Positions 45,370 to 56,700 of a stretch of DNA of 64,000 bases are shown piece by piece. Source of the stretch: Neochlamydia sp. S13 (GTDB lineage: Bacteria > Chlamydiota > Chlamydiia > Chlamydiales > Parachlamydiaceae). The DNA is taken from positions 124,001 to 188,000 of the forward strand of contig NZ_AP017978.1 of the NCBI RefSeq assembly GCF_000648235.2, in the 5' to 3' direction. The position numbers and the translations under genes are program-made. Within the stretch, counting starts at the first letter, position 1; each line of letters starts with the position of its first letter. Under the pieces are notes generated by a model, which was given only the letters and a program-made list of their open reading frames with translations, was not told where the DNA came from and searched no databases.

Positions 45370-48109
45370 AAACACTCAAATTGCTGAAGCCATCAATTTA
45401 GGTAAACTTAAAAGCAAAATCGCAGCAAATAAGGCTTTAGAAGATAAAGAAGAAAAGCCTGTAAAAAAAAGTGCGCTGACTAAAGCACCTAAAGCAGAAT
45501 TAAATGAATCTACGAAAAACGCTTCAGTTCATTCTCCAGCTAAGGAAGAAGCTACGCCTCGAATCCGCGCGCGTTCTAAATCTGCTTTTGCTGAAGGCTC
45601 TGCCCCTGAAGCTAAGCCTAAGGTAGAAGTTGCCGAAACTTCACGAGCAGGTGAAGCTGAAGATACCGAGGAAGAAGGCATTAAAGTTAAAAAATCTAGT
45701 GAAGAGCTACGTAAAGAAATTTTTGCTGAAGAACTGGTAGAGCTATCTGAGAAAAAGATTCTTGAAGAAAAGCCAGCGGCGGAAGAAGCTTTTTCTGAAG
45801 CGGGTAAAAATGAAAAACCTCCTGCTCCTGCTGAGAAGCCCCCTCTTATAGCAAAGGAATTAATTCCTTCTCGAGAAGAAAAACCTGTAGCAGTATCTCG
45901 CCAAGAAGTCCCTATACCTGCAATTAAGCCTATGCCAGAATATGTCAAGCTAGGGCCTACAGGTCGGCATGTTAAGGATCTTTTACCTCGAAAGCCTGCT
46001 CCACGGCCTGCTTATGTTCCTCCTCAGGCACCTCACAAACATAAAGGAGAAGCAGCATCTGCCCTCGATAAAGAAGCAGCAGCTAAAGCTACGAAAGACA
46101 AATTTAAGCCCAAAGAGGGTGAAGAAGTTGCTGTTAGCGATGAAAATCTTCCTAAAAAAACTTTTCCAGGCAAAGCTAAAGAGTTTCGTGATCTAAAACC
46201 TACCCGGCGTCTTGAACCCACTCGAGCATTTGATGCACGTGATCGACAAGGCTTGCGAGCAGACGATGATACTTCTCAATGGAGAAAAAAACGCAACAGA
46301 CAGATCAAGCAAGTTCAGGAAGATACCACTATTCGGCCTACTGCGCTCAAAATTAGAACGCCTATTAGCATTAAAGATTTGGCTGCTGAAATGAAGTTAA
46401 AGTCCTCCCAGCTAATCTCTAAATTGTTCATGCAAGGGCTTGTCGTTACCCTTAATGATCTGCTAGAAGATGAGACCACTATTCAACTACTAGGTCATGA
46501 ATTTGGATGTGAAATTAGCATTGACACCTCGGAAGAAAAAAGGATCCGCATTACTGACCAAAGTGCTAGCGAAGAGATCAAACAAACATCTCCAGAAAAG
46601 CTACACATCAGGGCACCTGTGGTTGCCTTTATGGGACATGTAGACCATGGCAAAACCAGCTTAATTGACGCAATAAGAAGCAGCAACCGTGCAGCTGGCG
46701 AAGCAGGAGCTATTACTCAACATATCGGAGCGTTTAAATGTCAAACGGCGGTTGGAGAGATTTGCATCCTTGATACCCCAGGACACGAAGCCTTTTCAGC
46801 TATGCGTGCCCGCGGTGCGGATGTCACTGATATCGTCGTGTTAGTCGTAGCAGGTGACGAAGGCCTTCGCCAACAAACAGTGGAAGCCATCCAGCATGCT
46901 CGTGAAGCAAAAGTCACCATCGTAGTAGCTATTAACAAATGTGATAAGCCTAATTTTAATGTTGAAAATGTCTACCGCCAACTTGCAGAGCAAGAACTTC
47001 TCCCAGAAGCATGGGGCGGGCAAACTATTACTGTTAATTGCTCCGCAGTCACTAAAGAAGGAATTAACACGCTGCTAGAAATGTTGGCCTTGCAAGCAGA
47101 AGTGTTGGAACTGCGTGCAGATCCTACTAACCGGGCGCGAGGGCGTGTCCTAGAATCTGAAATGCATAAAGGCATGGGCGCTATGGCTACTATGCTGATT
47201 CAGAATGGAACTTTAAAAATAGGCGACTCTCTTGTATTTGATCAATACTGGGGACGTGTTAAAACTATGCAAGATGAATACGGCCATAATATTCAGCAAG
47301 CGGGACCTTCAACGCCTGTAGCCATTACAGGTCTTTCGGGTCTTCCAGAAGCAGGCCAAGAGTTTATTGTAGTTAAAAATGAAAAAGAAGCTCGTGAGAT
47401 TGCTGAAGCTCGTATGGTGGGTATGCGCCAAAATAACTTGCTTAAAAAGAAGCTCTCCATGGAAAACTTGATGATGCAAGCTTCAGAGCCTTCTAAGAAA
47501 ATTCTCAATATTATCTTACGTGCTGACGTACAAGGCTCTCTTGAAGCCCTAAAAGTAGGGCTGTTAAAGATCTACTCGAAAAAAGCCGAGGTTAATATTA
47601 TTTCTGCAGGAGTAGGAGAAGTTTCGGAGTCAGACGTACAAATGGCTGCGACCTCCAAAGCGGTCATTATAGGCTTCCACACCCAGATTGAAAGCCATGC
47701 GGATGCCCTTATTAGACAACATGGAGTACAGGTTAAAATGCATGACATCATTTACCATGCTATTGATGATGTTAAAGCCATGCTCGTAGATCTGTTAGAT
47801 AAGATTGCTATTGAAACAGAAAAAGGCAAGTTCCAGGTGAAAGCGCTCTTTAAGTCCTCCCATTATGGACAAATAGCCGGAGGAATTGTTACTGAAGGAG
47901 CGATTAATCGTAATAACCAGATGCGCATTATACGCAATGGTCAGCTGATTGGAAAATCATCGATTTCCTCAATAAAACGCGTAAAAGACGATGTACGAGA
48001 AGTCCAAAAAGGCCTTGAATGTGGTATAGTTCTTTCCAATTTTGATACCGCACAAGAAGGCGATGTATTTGAAGCGTACGAAGTTACTTACATTACCCAA
48101 GAATTATAA
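45341..48109 (+). CDS. infB: Translation initiation factor IF-2
   Basis: 922 aa. Long variable N-terminal part rich in Lys/Glu/Ala/Pro (to ~residue 330), IF2-N module ([20 protein letters not shown]), G domain from ~425 with G1 [10 protein letters not shown]3 [11 protein letters not shown] and G4 NKCDKP, then the domains that bind initiator tRNA. The start is a TTG at 45341 inside nusA. No in-frame ATG exists for about 190 codons, and the N-terminus KNLKLTIKN resembles chlamydial IF-2, so the rare start is well supported. AAAGGA lies ~9 nt upstream. Translation is coupled to nusA. Confidence 0.96.
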   Translation: MAKNLKLTIKNTQIAEAINLGKLKSKIAANKALEDKEEKPVKKSALTKAPKAELNESTKNASVHSPAKEEATPRIRARSKSAFAEGSAPEAKPKVEVAETSRAGEAEDTEEEGIKVKKSSEELRKEIFAEELVELSEKKILEEKPAAEEAFSEAGKNEKPPAPAEKPPLIAKELIPSREEKPVAVSRQEVPIPAIKPMPEYVKLGPTGRHVKDLLPRKPAPRPAYVPPQAPHKHKGEAASALDKEAAAKATKDKFKPKEGEEVAVSDENLPKKTFPGKAKEFRDLKPTRRLEPTRAFDARDRQGLRADDDTSQWRKKRNRQIKQVQEDTTIRPTALKIRTPISIKDLAAEMKLKSSQLISKLFMQGLVVTLNDLLEDETTIQLLGHEFGCEISIDTSEEKRIRITDQSASEEIKQTSPEKLHIRAPVVAFMGHVDHGKTSLIDAIRSSNRAAGEAGAITQHIGAFKCQTAVGEICILDTPGHEAFSAMRARGADVTDIVVLVVAGDEGLRQQTVEAIQHAREAKVTIVVAINKCDKPNFNVENVYRQLAEQELLPEAWGGQTITVNCSAVTKEGINTLLEMLALQAEVLELRADPTNRARGRVLESEMHKGMGAMATMLIQNGTLKIGDSLVFDQYWGRVKTMQDEYGHNIQQAGPSTPVAITGLSGLPEAGQEFIVVKNEKEAREIAEARMVGMRQNNLLKKKLSMENLMMQASEPSKKILNIILRADVQGSLEALKVGLLKIYSKKAEVNIISAGVGEVSESDVQMAATSKAVIIGFHTQIESHADALIRQHGVQVKMHDIIYHAIDDVKAMLVDLLDKIAIETEKGKFQVKALFKSSHYGQIAGGIVTEGAINRNNQMRIIRNGQLIGKSSISSIKRVKDDVREVQKGLECGIVLSNFDTAQEGDVFEAYEVTYITQEL

Positions 48110-48134
48110 AATTCTTTATAGAGGCAGGTAAATC

Positions 48135-48503
48135 ATGGCAAAACAACGCACGGATAGACTGAATTCCCTACTTAAAGAAGTTATCTCAGATGTTATTCGT
48201 AAAGACGTGCGCAACCCGCACGTCAATGAGCTTATGACGGTCACAAGGGTAGAGATTACTAAAGACTTACACCATGCCAAAGTATTTGTCAGCGTGATTG
48301 GCAATCAAGAGGAAAAAGACCAGACTATCCATGCTCTTGAAACAGCAGCAGGGTTTGTCGCGGTCACCGCCTCAAAAAAAGTGGTCATGCGTTATTTTCC
48401 AGAGCTTCACTTTAAGCTTGATGATAGCGTAGATAAGCATATGCGTATCGAGCAGCTCCTCGAAAAAATTAGTAGCGAGCGTGAGTCGCGAGGCAATGAT
48501 TAA
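48135..48503 (+). CDS. rbfA: Ribosome-binding factor A
   Basis: 122 aa, KH-fold factor for 30S maturation. RTDRLNSLLKEVISDVIRKDVRNP, then VTRVEITKDLHHAKVFVSVIG and PELHFKLDDSVDKHMRIEQLLEKI follow the family exactly. GAGG lies ~7 nt before the ATG. It follows infB by 25 bp and overlaps truB. Confidence 0.95.
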   Translation: MAKQRTDRLNSLLKEVISDVIRKDVRNPHVNELMTVTRVEITKDLHHAKVFVSVIGNQEEKDQTIHALETAAGFVAVTASKKVVMRYFPELHFKLDDSVDKHMRIEQLLEKISSERESRGND

Positions 48504-49218
48504 TCGTTCAGCAGACTCGATAACTCCTGACCCTCAAGGTATTTTGCTTATAGATAAGCCTATAGGCAAAACATCTTTTAGCCTCGTAGCGGCATTAAGA
48601 CGTATTCTAGGAGTACGTAAAATCGGTCACGCCGGTACGCTCGACCCTTTTGCCACAGGCGTCATGGTTTTGCTCATCGGACGCAACATGACTAAGCTTT
48701 CCGATCGATTTCTATGCGAGGATAAAGAATACCTTGCTCAAGTGCATTTGGGAGAAGCTACTGATACCTACGATTGTGAAGGAACTATCACTTTCCAATC
48801 CCCTCTTGTTCCTACTCCCTCTGAAATTAAGGCTATTATCCAAGAATTTCAAGGAGAAATACAACAAATTCCCCCTATGCATTCTGCCAAAAAAGTTAAT
48901 GGAAAAAAACTTTATGAACTGGCTAGACAAGGAAAAGTTATAGAACGCCAACCTGCCAAAGTGACTCTGCAAGTAGAGATATTAGATTATCACTATCCTT
49001 ATCTAAATCTTCGGGTGAAATGTTCTAAAGGTACCTACATACGTAGTTTAGCTGATGATATAGGTAAAAAGCTAGGGTGCGGGGCTCATCTTTCCAATCT
49101 TAAAAGGACGCGTAGCGGGCCCTTTAAAGTCGAAGATTGCTTAGATGGCAGCCAATTATTTATTGCCTCCCCTGATACTCAAGAAATTAGCAAAGCTCTT
49201 TTTTACCCTGCTCTATAG
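48496..49218 (+). CDS. truB: tRNA pseudouridine-55 synthase TruB
   Basis: 240 aa. Catalytic Asp in KIGHAGTLDPFATGVMVLLIG, GILLIDKPIGKTSF near the start, YEL.R.G...ER substrate loop and KCSKGTYIRSLADDIGKKLG. It modifies U55 in the T loop of most tRNAs. The ATG at 48496 overlaps the rbfA stop by 8 nt; a GTG at 48481 in the same frame is possible. Confidence 0.95.
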   Translation: MINRSADSITPDPQGILLIDKPIGKTSFSLVAALRRILGVRKIGHAGTLDPFATGVMVLLIGRNMTKLSDRFLCEDKEYLAQVHLGEATDTYDCEGTITFQSPLVPTPSEIKAIIQEFQGEIQQIPPMHSAKKVNGKKLYELARQGKVIERQPAKVTLQVEILDYHYPYLNLRVKCSKGTYIRSLADDIGKKLGCGAHLSNLKRTRSGPFKVEDCLDGSQLFIASPDTQEISKALFYPAL

Positions 49219-49487
49219 GATATTTCCTAAAACTTTTTTAGCTAATCAATTAGAATTAGCTCCAAAAAAATTCTAATAGATAGCTTATAAGTCATTTATG
49301 TTAAAAGATCCTTGCTTTCATCAACCTATCATCCTCATTAATAGCCTTACCAAAAAATTATATTTATTTGCAAGAAAATGTTTTATATGTATGTTGTAGG
49401 CAAAGCCCTTACAAAGGAAAAAAAGGGCTGTTTTTAAACCTAGTTACCAACCTAAAGATTAATAAATTCTTCATTATTTTTTGAACC

Positions 49488-50405
49488 ATGAAACTCATTC
49501 GCGAACTTCCAGCTACGCCGCTTTTTTCTACCTCTTCTATTCTTACTCTAGGCAATTTTGATGGCATGCACATTGGGCATCAAACCCTCATCAAAAAAGT
49601 AGTAGAAACTGCTAAAAGCCAACACAAGGCCAGCGTAGTTTTATCCTTTGAGAATCATCCTTCCGAAGTCCTTTATCCTGATAGGCCGCTAAATAAAATC
49701 TGCACTAATGAACATAAAATTCAGCTGATCAAAAATATGGGTGTAGATTTATTAATCTTGCTTAAATTTACTAAAGAATTGTCTGAGCAGAGTGCTGAGC
49801 AATTTATTCATCATTTGCAAGCTCTCCTCCCCTTTTCTCATCTTATCCTTGGATGGGACGCTACGTTAGGTAAAGATAGAAAAGGCAATAAAGAAACCAT
49901 TAAAGGTATTGCAGAAAGAGAACATTTTAGTGTGGAATACATCGAACAGCAAACTGTCGACGAAGTTACTGTTTCTAGCTCCCTGATTCGTAAATCCATT
50001 CAAGAAGGGCGATTAGAGACCGCCCAGAAGCTCCTAGGACGCCCTTATAGTGTCTTATCTACCGTTTATAGAGGCCTAGGAAAAGGAAAACAGCTAGACT
50101 GCCCTACAGCCAATTTGGACGTCAAAAGTTTGTGTATTCCTCCTTTAGGAGTCTATGCTATTAATATCTTTGTTGATCAGCAGCTGTTTAAAGGCGTGGC
50201 GAATCTAGGGATAGCACCCACCGTCCGTGAAGATAAAGTCCCTCTTTTAGAAGCTCATATTTTTGATTATGAGGCTAATCTGTATGGTAAAACTATCGAA
50301 GTTATTCTTACTTCTTATTTAAGGCCTGAAAAAAAGTTTGCTAGCCTTGAAGAATTAAAGCTACAAATTCAACAAGACATCTTAAAAGCTAGATCTCTTG
50401 GTTAA
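49488..50405 (+). CDS. ribF: Bifunctional riboflavin kinase / FAD synthetase
   Basis: 305 aa. N-terminal FAD synthetase nucleotidyltransferase domain (LGNFDGMHIGHQTLI; LGWDATLGKDRKGN; VSSSLIRKSIQEG) and C-terminal riboflavin kinase domain from ~185 (GRPYSVLSTVYRGLGKGKQL, CPTANLD, PLGVYAINI, EAHIFDYEANLYGKTIEV). It makes FMN and FAD from riboflavin. A 269-bp AT-rich spacer (49219-49487), with no gene, separates it from truB, so it may have its own promoter. Confidence 0.96.
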   Translation: MKLIRELPATPLFSTSSILTLGNFDGMHIGHQTLIKKVVETAKSQHKASVVLSFENHPSEVLYPDRPLNKICTNEHKIQLIKNMGVDLLILLKFTKELSEQSAEQFIHHLQALLPFSHLILGWDATLGKDRKGNKETIKGIAEREHFSVEYIEQQTVDEVTVSSSLIRKSIQEGRLETAQKLLGRPYSVLSTVYRGLGKGKQLDCPTANLDVKSLCIPPLGVYAINIFVDQQLFKGVANLGIAPTVREDKVPLLEAHIFDYEANLYGKTIEVILTSYLRPEKKFASLEELKLQIQQDILKARSLG

Positions 50406-50409
50406 ATTT

Positions 50410-50437
50410 AAATAAAGAAAGTACTTTATTTATTTTC
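50410..50437 (+). terminator. Probable terminator of the ribF block
   Basis: AAATAAAG / CTTTATTT, an 8-bp A/T-rich stem with a 6-nt loop, 5 nt after the stop and followed by ATTTTCCTTTT. Weak stem but good position. Confidence 0.5.
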
Positions 50438-50497
50438 CTTTTAGCTTGCTATAACCTTCAAGGAAGAAAAAATATTAAAACCTAGTAAAACATCTTA

Positions 50498-50609
50498 TAC
50501 GCTTTAAAAAACTCAGTCTACATATCCAACTCTCTGAAGTCTGACTTTCAACTTAACAAGAGGGGCTTTATAAAGTGTGGGGCTGCATAAGAAGTAGCTC
50601 AAAAGCATA
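50498..50609 (+). repeat. Miniature inverted-repeat element copy D (best copy)
   Basis: 112 bp with imperfect terminal inverted repeats (TACGCTTT at left, AAAAGCATA at right) and TTA on both sides (50495-50497, 50610-50612). Internal blocks ACTCAGTCTACATATCC, TTTATAAAGTGTGGGGCTGC and ATAAGAAGTAGCTC recur in the other copies. The region upstream of paralogue 3 (TTA at 59896-59898) has the same flanks with a single TTA and no element. Confidence 0.9.
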
Positions 50610-50685
50610 TTATATTTTTTCTTCTTAATCACACATACCCTTCCATGACGCTAACAATAGTAAAAAAATATTTTTAAGATTTAGA

Positions 50686-50783
50686 TTGACAAATTATAAC
50701 GCGTAGCTAAAAGCTTGTAAGTAAAGCATGTAATGCTTTGAAGTGCATGTGAAAATAAAACTAGATAAAAGAAGGATAAGCTT
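50686..50783 (+). promoter_or_regulatory. Conserved leader of giant TPR gene, paralogue 2
   Basis: TTGACAAATTATAAC at 50686, exactly 98 nt before the ATG, preceded by TTTTTAAGATTTAGA. The same block and spacing occur before the genes at 60069 and 34348. The ribosome site is AAAAGAAGGATAAGCTTATG. Confidence 0.65.
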
Positions 50784-53700
50784 ATGAACTTAGAAAGTTC
50801 CTCTATTAACTCTTTTATATTTACAACATTTAAGAAATTAGCAAAAGAAAAGCCTTATTTAGGGCTAGGCCCGTATGCAGAAATTAGCTTAAAGATTTTC
50901 AAAGAGCTGAGCCAGCAAGATCTCTCTAACGCACGAGGCGTTTGTAAAGAGTGGAAGCAATTGATTGAACAAACTGATGAATGGAAAAGGCTTCATTTAA
51001 AGAAAATTAAAAGTAATTTACCAACAAATAATCAGCTTGCTAATAATAAAGCAAATTCCTTAAATCTTTCTCCGCCTCACTGGAGCCGCTCTCAAATAGC
51101 TAAATCTTTATGGGATGATCCCTCAACTATTATTAGTGATTCAATAGAAATAAAAGTAAATGCTGTAGCTGCCTATCTACATAAAGAAGGCTTTGAATTA
51201 AGAGGTGTTGCAGGTGACGGCGACTGCTTTTTTAGTGCTTTTTTAGGAAGCTATAAAGAACTTCCTAGAAAGATTCCTTTGCTAGACGAGCAAAACGATA
51301 AAATCTTTTATTTAAGGCACGTGCTCTCAGACATTTATAGGCACGTTAACAGTAAAAGAGCAAAAGAAATAAGAGAAAAAGGAAGTTGGGTAAGTGGCTT
51401 GGGCGAAGGAGATTTATTAGCCCAGGCTTTATCTATTCCTATGAGATTGATCACAGTGAATGAAGACCCTTCGGGATGTGGTATTAATGATATGCTTATC
51501 TTTTCAAAAGTAGGCTTAACATCTAAAAAGGATAGATCTAGGGAATGGGAAACTATTCCTCAACAAGAAAGGCCTCAAGAATATATTGTTATTGTGGATT
51601 TAGGTGGCCATTTTATCTATGCTCAAAAGCCCTTAAAGCAAGATAAAACTCTTCTTTTAAAGTCGAAAATCTCTTCTAATATTCTTTTTTCTAATTCGCT
51701 ATCTACAAATAAATTAAAAAAAACCTTAGAAACATTGGAAAGCGAGGAGCTTTTATCAGGCGAGAAGATAAAAGAATTAGAACAAACCTATACTTTAGCT
51801 TTACAAATTGCTGTCCAATGGAAAGATCCAATTCAAGAAAGCTTTTGCATAGAAGAATTAGGTGACATTTATCTAAGAAAGCAAACATCGGAAACGCTCC
51901 TACAAGCGGCAGGCCTTTATAATTATGCCTTACGCCTAGCTCCTCCACAACGGCAAAAAATTCTTAGGGATAGACTCTCCCAAGTACAAAATTTACTCGT
52001 TAAACAATGTAAAGGCAAACCTTTTGATTCCGTGGTAATAGAGAAACAATTTGAACACAATCGCAGCGAATTGAAAAAATTTAGAGAAGAAATAGAGAAG
52101 AAAATTCAAACTCTGCCAGAGAACCCTTCTTCCCAAGAGGTGAGAGAGCTTTATGGTGAGATAGCTCAACACATAAAAATTTTCTTCGGACAACTTGTAA
52201 TACAAGCCGTGCATCAATTAGATACTGCGCCTTGTGAGTATGCCATGATAGGCTTTGGCTCTCTTGCTAGGGAAGAGATGACTCCTTATTCCGACCTAGA
52301 GTTTGGTATCCTTATTCAAGAGAACAATCCTATAAATAAGAAGTACTTTAGGAATCTAACAAATCTACTTCACTTAAAGGTTATCAACTTAGGAGAAACT
52401 ATCCTTCCTGCTTTAAATATTCCTTGCTTAAAAGCCATCAACTTTTTTGATGGCATTACGCCACGGGGCTTTGCCTTCGATGGAGCAGGAGTAGAAGGAA
52501 AAGGCTGCAAAACTCCTTTGGGTAATGGTAAGACATTTGAGCTTATCCAAACTCCTGAAAAGATGGCTCAATATGTGGGTAAAGATGATGAAGGCCGGTG
52601 GTGGCATGAAAAAGAGCCTCATCTTCCTATGGAATTGCTAAACTTTACTCATTTGTTAGGTAACGAGAAACTAACTAAAGCCTATGATAAAAAAATTCAA
52701 GAAATACTCAATACCTCTTATCAAGAAAGCGTTGATCTGCGCCAACATTTAGCCAAGCAGCACCTTATGCTAGCTGATATGGAAGCTTTTAACCCAGGAA
52801 TGGGTGATTTAGATAGGAATGGCATGCTTTTTCAAGTTAAGAATGATTTTTATCGGTTTCCTCATTTAGCTTTGGATCGGCTAGCCCTTCTTAAAAAAGT
52901 AGAAGCTTCCGACACTTTTACTAGGATTGATAAGCTAAGAGAGTTAGAAATTATAACGAAAGGGGCCACTGAAAAGTTAAAGGACTGGATGAGCCTAGCC
53001 TTATTCATGCGTCTTAAGACTTATTCTCATTATCAGGCGCAAAAAGAGATGATGAATCCTCTCCTTAAACCTTTTGGCTTTGAAGATCCAGATCTTATTC
53101 AACAGCAGTTTGCCCTAGATCATAAAGCCTTAAAAAAGATAAAAAAAATCTACCACATCTTCATTCCTTTCTATCAAGTTATTCAAGATTTTTTAGCGGG
53201 TAATGAAGATATACTTAAATCTTCTGATTTGGAGGATAACTCACCAGAGACGCAAGGGAATATACACCGGAGGCTTTTTCAACATAAAAAAGCAGAAAAA
53301 TGGTTTCTTTTAGCGCAAGAAGCAAACCCACAAAATGCGAGGGTTTTAAATGCTCTTGCAATCATTTACCTCGAGCAAGGCAAGTTAGGCCAGGCGGCAG
53401 AGTATATTAACAAAGCGCTTGCCATCAGCCTTAAGCTTTTTGGTGAAAATCATCCCACGGTGGCAATTTATTACAACAACCTAGGACAAATCTACAAAGA
53501 CCAAGGCAATTTAAGCCAGGCGGAAGAGTGTAGCAACAAAGCACTTGCCATTCACCTTAAGCTTTTTGGTGAAAATCATCCTATGGTGGCAACTTGTTAC
53601 AACAACTTAGGACAAATCTACCAAAGCCAAGGCAATTTAGACAAAGCAGCAGAGTATAACAACAAAGCGCTTGCCATTGATCTTAAGCTTTTTGGTGAAC

Positions 53701-56700
53701 ATCATCCCACGGTGGTAATTTTTTACAATAACCTAGGAGCAATCTACAAAGACCAAGGCAATTTAAGCCAGGCGGAAGAATGTAGCAACAAAGCGCTTGC
53801 CATTGACCTTAAGCTTTTTGGTGAAAATCATCCTACGGTGGCAAGAAATTACTATAATCTAGGACTAATCTACCAAAGCCAAGGCAATTCAGACAAAGCA
53901 GCAGAGTATAACAACAAAGCACTTGCCATTCACCTTAAGCTTTTTGGTGAAAATCATCCCAACGTGGCAACTTGTTACAACAACTTAGGACAAATCTACC
54001 AAAGCCAAGGCAATTTAGACAAAGCAGCAGAGTATAACAACAAAGCACTTGCCATTCACCTTAAGCTTTTTGGTGAAAATCATCACGGTGTGGCAAGAGA
54101 TTACAATAATCTAGGACTAATCTACCAAAGCCAAGGCAATTTAAGCCAGGCGGAAGAGTGTAGCAACAAAGCGCTTGCCATTGACCTTAAGCTTTTTGGT
54201 GAAAATCATCCTACGGTGGCAAGAAATTACAATAACCTAGGACTAATCTACCAAAGCCAAGGCAATTTAGACAAAGCAGCAGAGTATAACAACAAAGCAC
54301 TTGCCATTGATCTTAAGCTTTTTGGTGAAAATCATCTCGAGGTGGCAATGTGTTACAATAACCTAGGACAAATCTACCAAGAGCAAGGCAATTTAGACAA
54401 AGCAGCAGAGTATAACAACAAAGCGCTTGCCATTGACCTTAAGCTTTTTGGCAAAAATCATCCTAGGGTGGCAAGAGATTACAATAATCTAGGACTAATC
54501 TACCAAAGCCAAGGCAATTTAGACAAAGCAGCAGAGTATAACAACAAAGCACTTGCCATTCACCTTAAGCTTTTTGGTGAAAATCATCCCGATGCGGCAA
54601 TTGATTACAATAACCTAGGGCAAATCTACAAAGACCAAGGCAATTTAAGCCAGGCGGAAGAGTGTAGCAACAAAGCGCTTGCCATTGACCTTAAGCTTTT
54701 TGGTGAACATCATCCTACGGTGGCAAGAGATTACAATAATCTAGGACTAATCTACCGAGAGCAAGGCAATCTAGGCCAGGCGGAAGAGTGTAGCAACAAA
54801 GCGCTTGCCATTGACCTTAAGCTTTTTGGTGAAAATCATCCTACGGTGGCAATTGATTACAATAATCTAGGACTAATCTACCAAAGCCAAGGCAATTTAG
54901 ACAAAGCAGCAGAGTATAACAACAAAGCGCTTGCCATTGACCTTAAGCTTTTTGGTGAACATTATCCTACGGTGGCAACTTGTTACAACAACTTAGGACA
55001 AATCTACCAAAGCCAAGGCAATTTAGACAAAGCAGCAGAGTATAACAACAAAGCACTTGCCATTCACCTTAAGCTTTTTGGTGAAAATCATCCCGCGGCG
55101 GCAACTTATTACAATAACCTAGGACAAATCTACCAAGAGCAAGGCAATTTAAGCCAGGCGGAAGAGTGTAGCAACAAAGCGCTTGCCATTGACCTTAAGC
55201 TTTTTGGTGAAAATCATCCTACGGTGGCAAGAGATTACAATAATCTAGGACTAATCTACCAAAGCCAAGGCAATTTAGACAAAGCAGCAGAGTATAACAA
55301 CAAAGCACTTGCCATTCACCTTAAGCTTTTTGGTGAAAATCATCCCACGGTGGCAACTTGTTACAACAACCTAGGACAAATCTACCAAAGCCAAGGCAAT
55401 TTAGACAAAGCAGCAGAGTATAACAACAAAGCACTTGCCATTCACCTTAAGCTTTTTGGTGAAAATCATGCCGATGTGGCAATTGATTACAATAACCTAG
55501 GACAAATCTACAAAGACCAAGGCAATTTAAGCCAGGCGGAAGAGTGTAGCAACAAAGCGCTTGCCATTGACCTTAAGCTTTTTGGTGAAAATCATCCTAC
55601 GGTGGCAAGAGATTACAATAATCTAGGACTAATCTACCAAAGCCAAGGCAATTTAAGCCAGGCGGAAGAGTGTAGCAACAAAGCGCTTGCCATTGACCTT
55701 AAGCTTTTTGGTGAAAATCATCTCGAGGTGGCAATTGATTACAATAACCTAGGACTAATCTACAAAGACCAAGGCAATTTAAGCCAGGCGGAAGAGTGTA
55801 GCAACAAAGCGCTTGCCATTGACCTTAAGCTTTTTGGTGAAAATCATCCTACGATGGCAAGAGATTACAATAATCTAGGACTAATCTACCAAAGCCAAGG
55901 CAATTTAGACAAAGCAGCAGAGTATAACAACAATGCACTTGCCATTCACCTTAAGCTTTCTGGTGAAAATCATCCTACGGTGGCAATTGATTACAATAAC
56001 CTAGGACAAATCTACCAAGAGCAAGGCAATCTAGTCCAGGCGGAAGAGTGTAGCAACAAAGCGCTTGCCATTGACCTTAAGCTTTTTGGTGAAAATCATC
56101 CTACGATGGCAAGAGATTACAATAATCTAGGACTAATCTACCAAAGCCAAGGCAATTTAGACAAAGCAGCAGAGTATAACAACAAAGCGCTTGCCATTGA
56201 CCTTAAGCTTTTTGGTGAAAATCATCCCAACGTGGCAACTTATTACAATAACCTAGGACAAATCTACCAAGAGCAAGGCAATCTAGTCCAGGCGGAAGAG
56301 TGTAGCAACAAAGCGCTTGCCATTGACCTTAAGCTTTTTGGTGAAAATCATCCCGATGTGGCAAGAGATTACAATAATCTAGGACTAATCTACCGAGAGC
56401 AAGGCAATCTAGGCCAGGCGGAAGAGTGTAGCAACAAAGCGCTTGCCATTGACCTTAAGCTTTTTGGTGAACATCATCCCACGGTGGCAACTTGTTACAG
56501 CAACCTAGGACAAATCTACCAAGAGCAAGGCAATTTAGGCCAGGCGGAAGAGTGTAGCAGCAAAGCGCTTGCCATTGACCTTAAGCTTTTTGGTGAAAAT
56601 CATCCCGATGTGGCAAGAGATTACAATAACCTAGGACTAATCTACAAAGACCAAGGCAATTTAAGCCAGGCGGAAGAGTGTAGCAACAAAGCGCTTGCCA

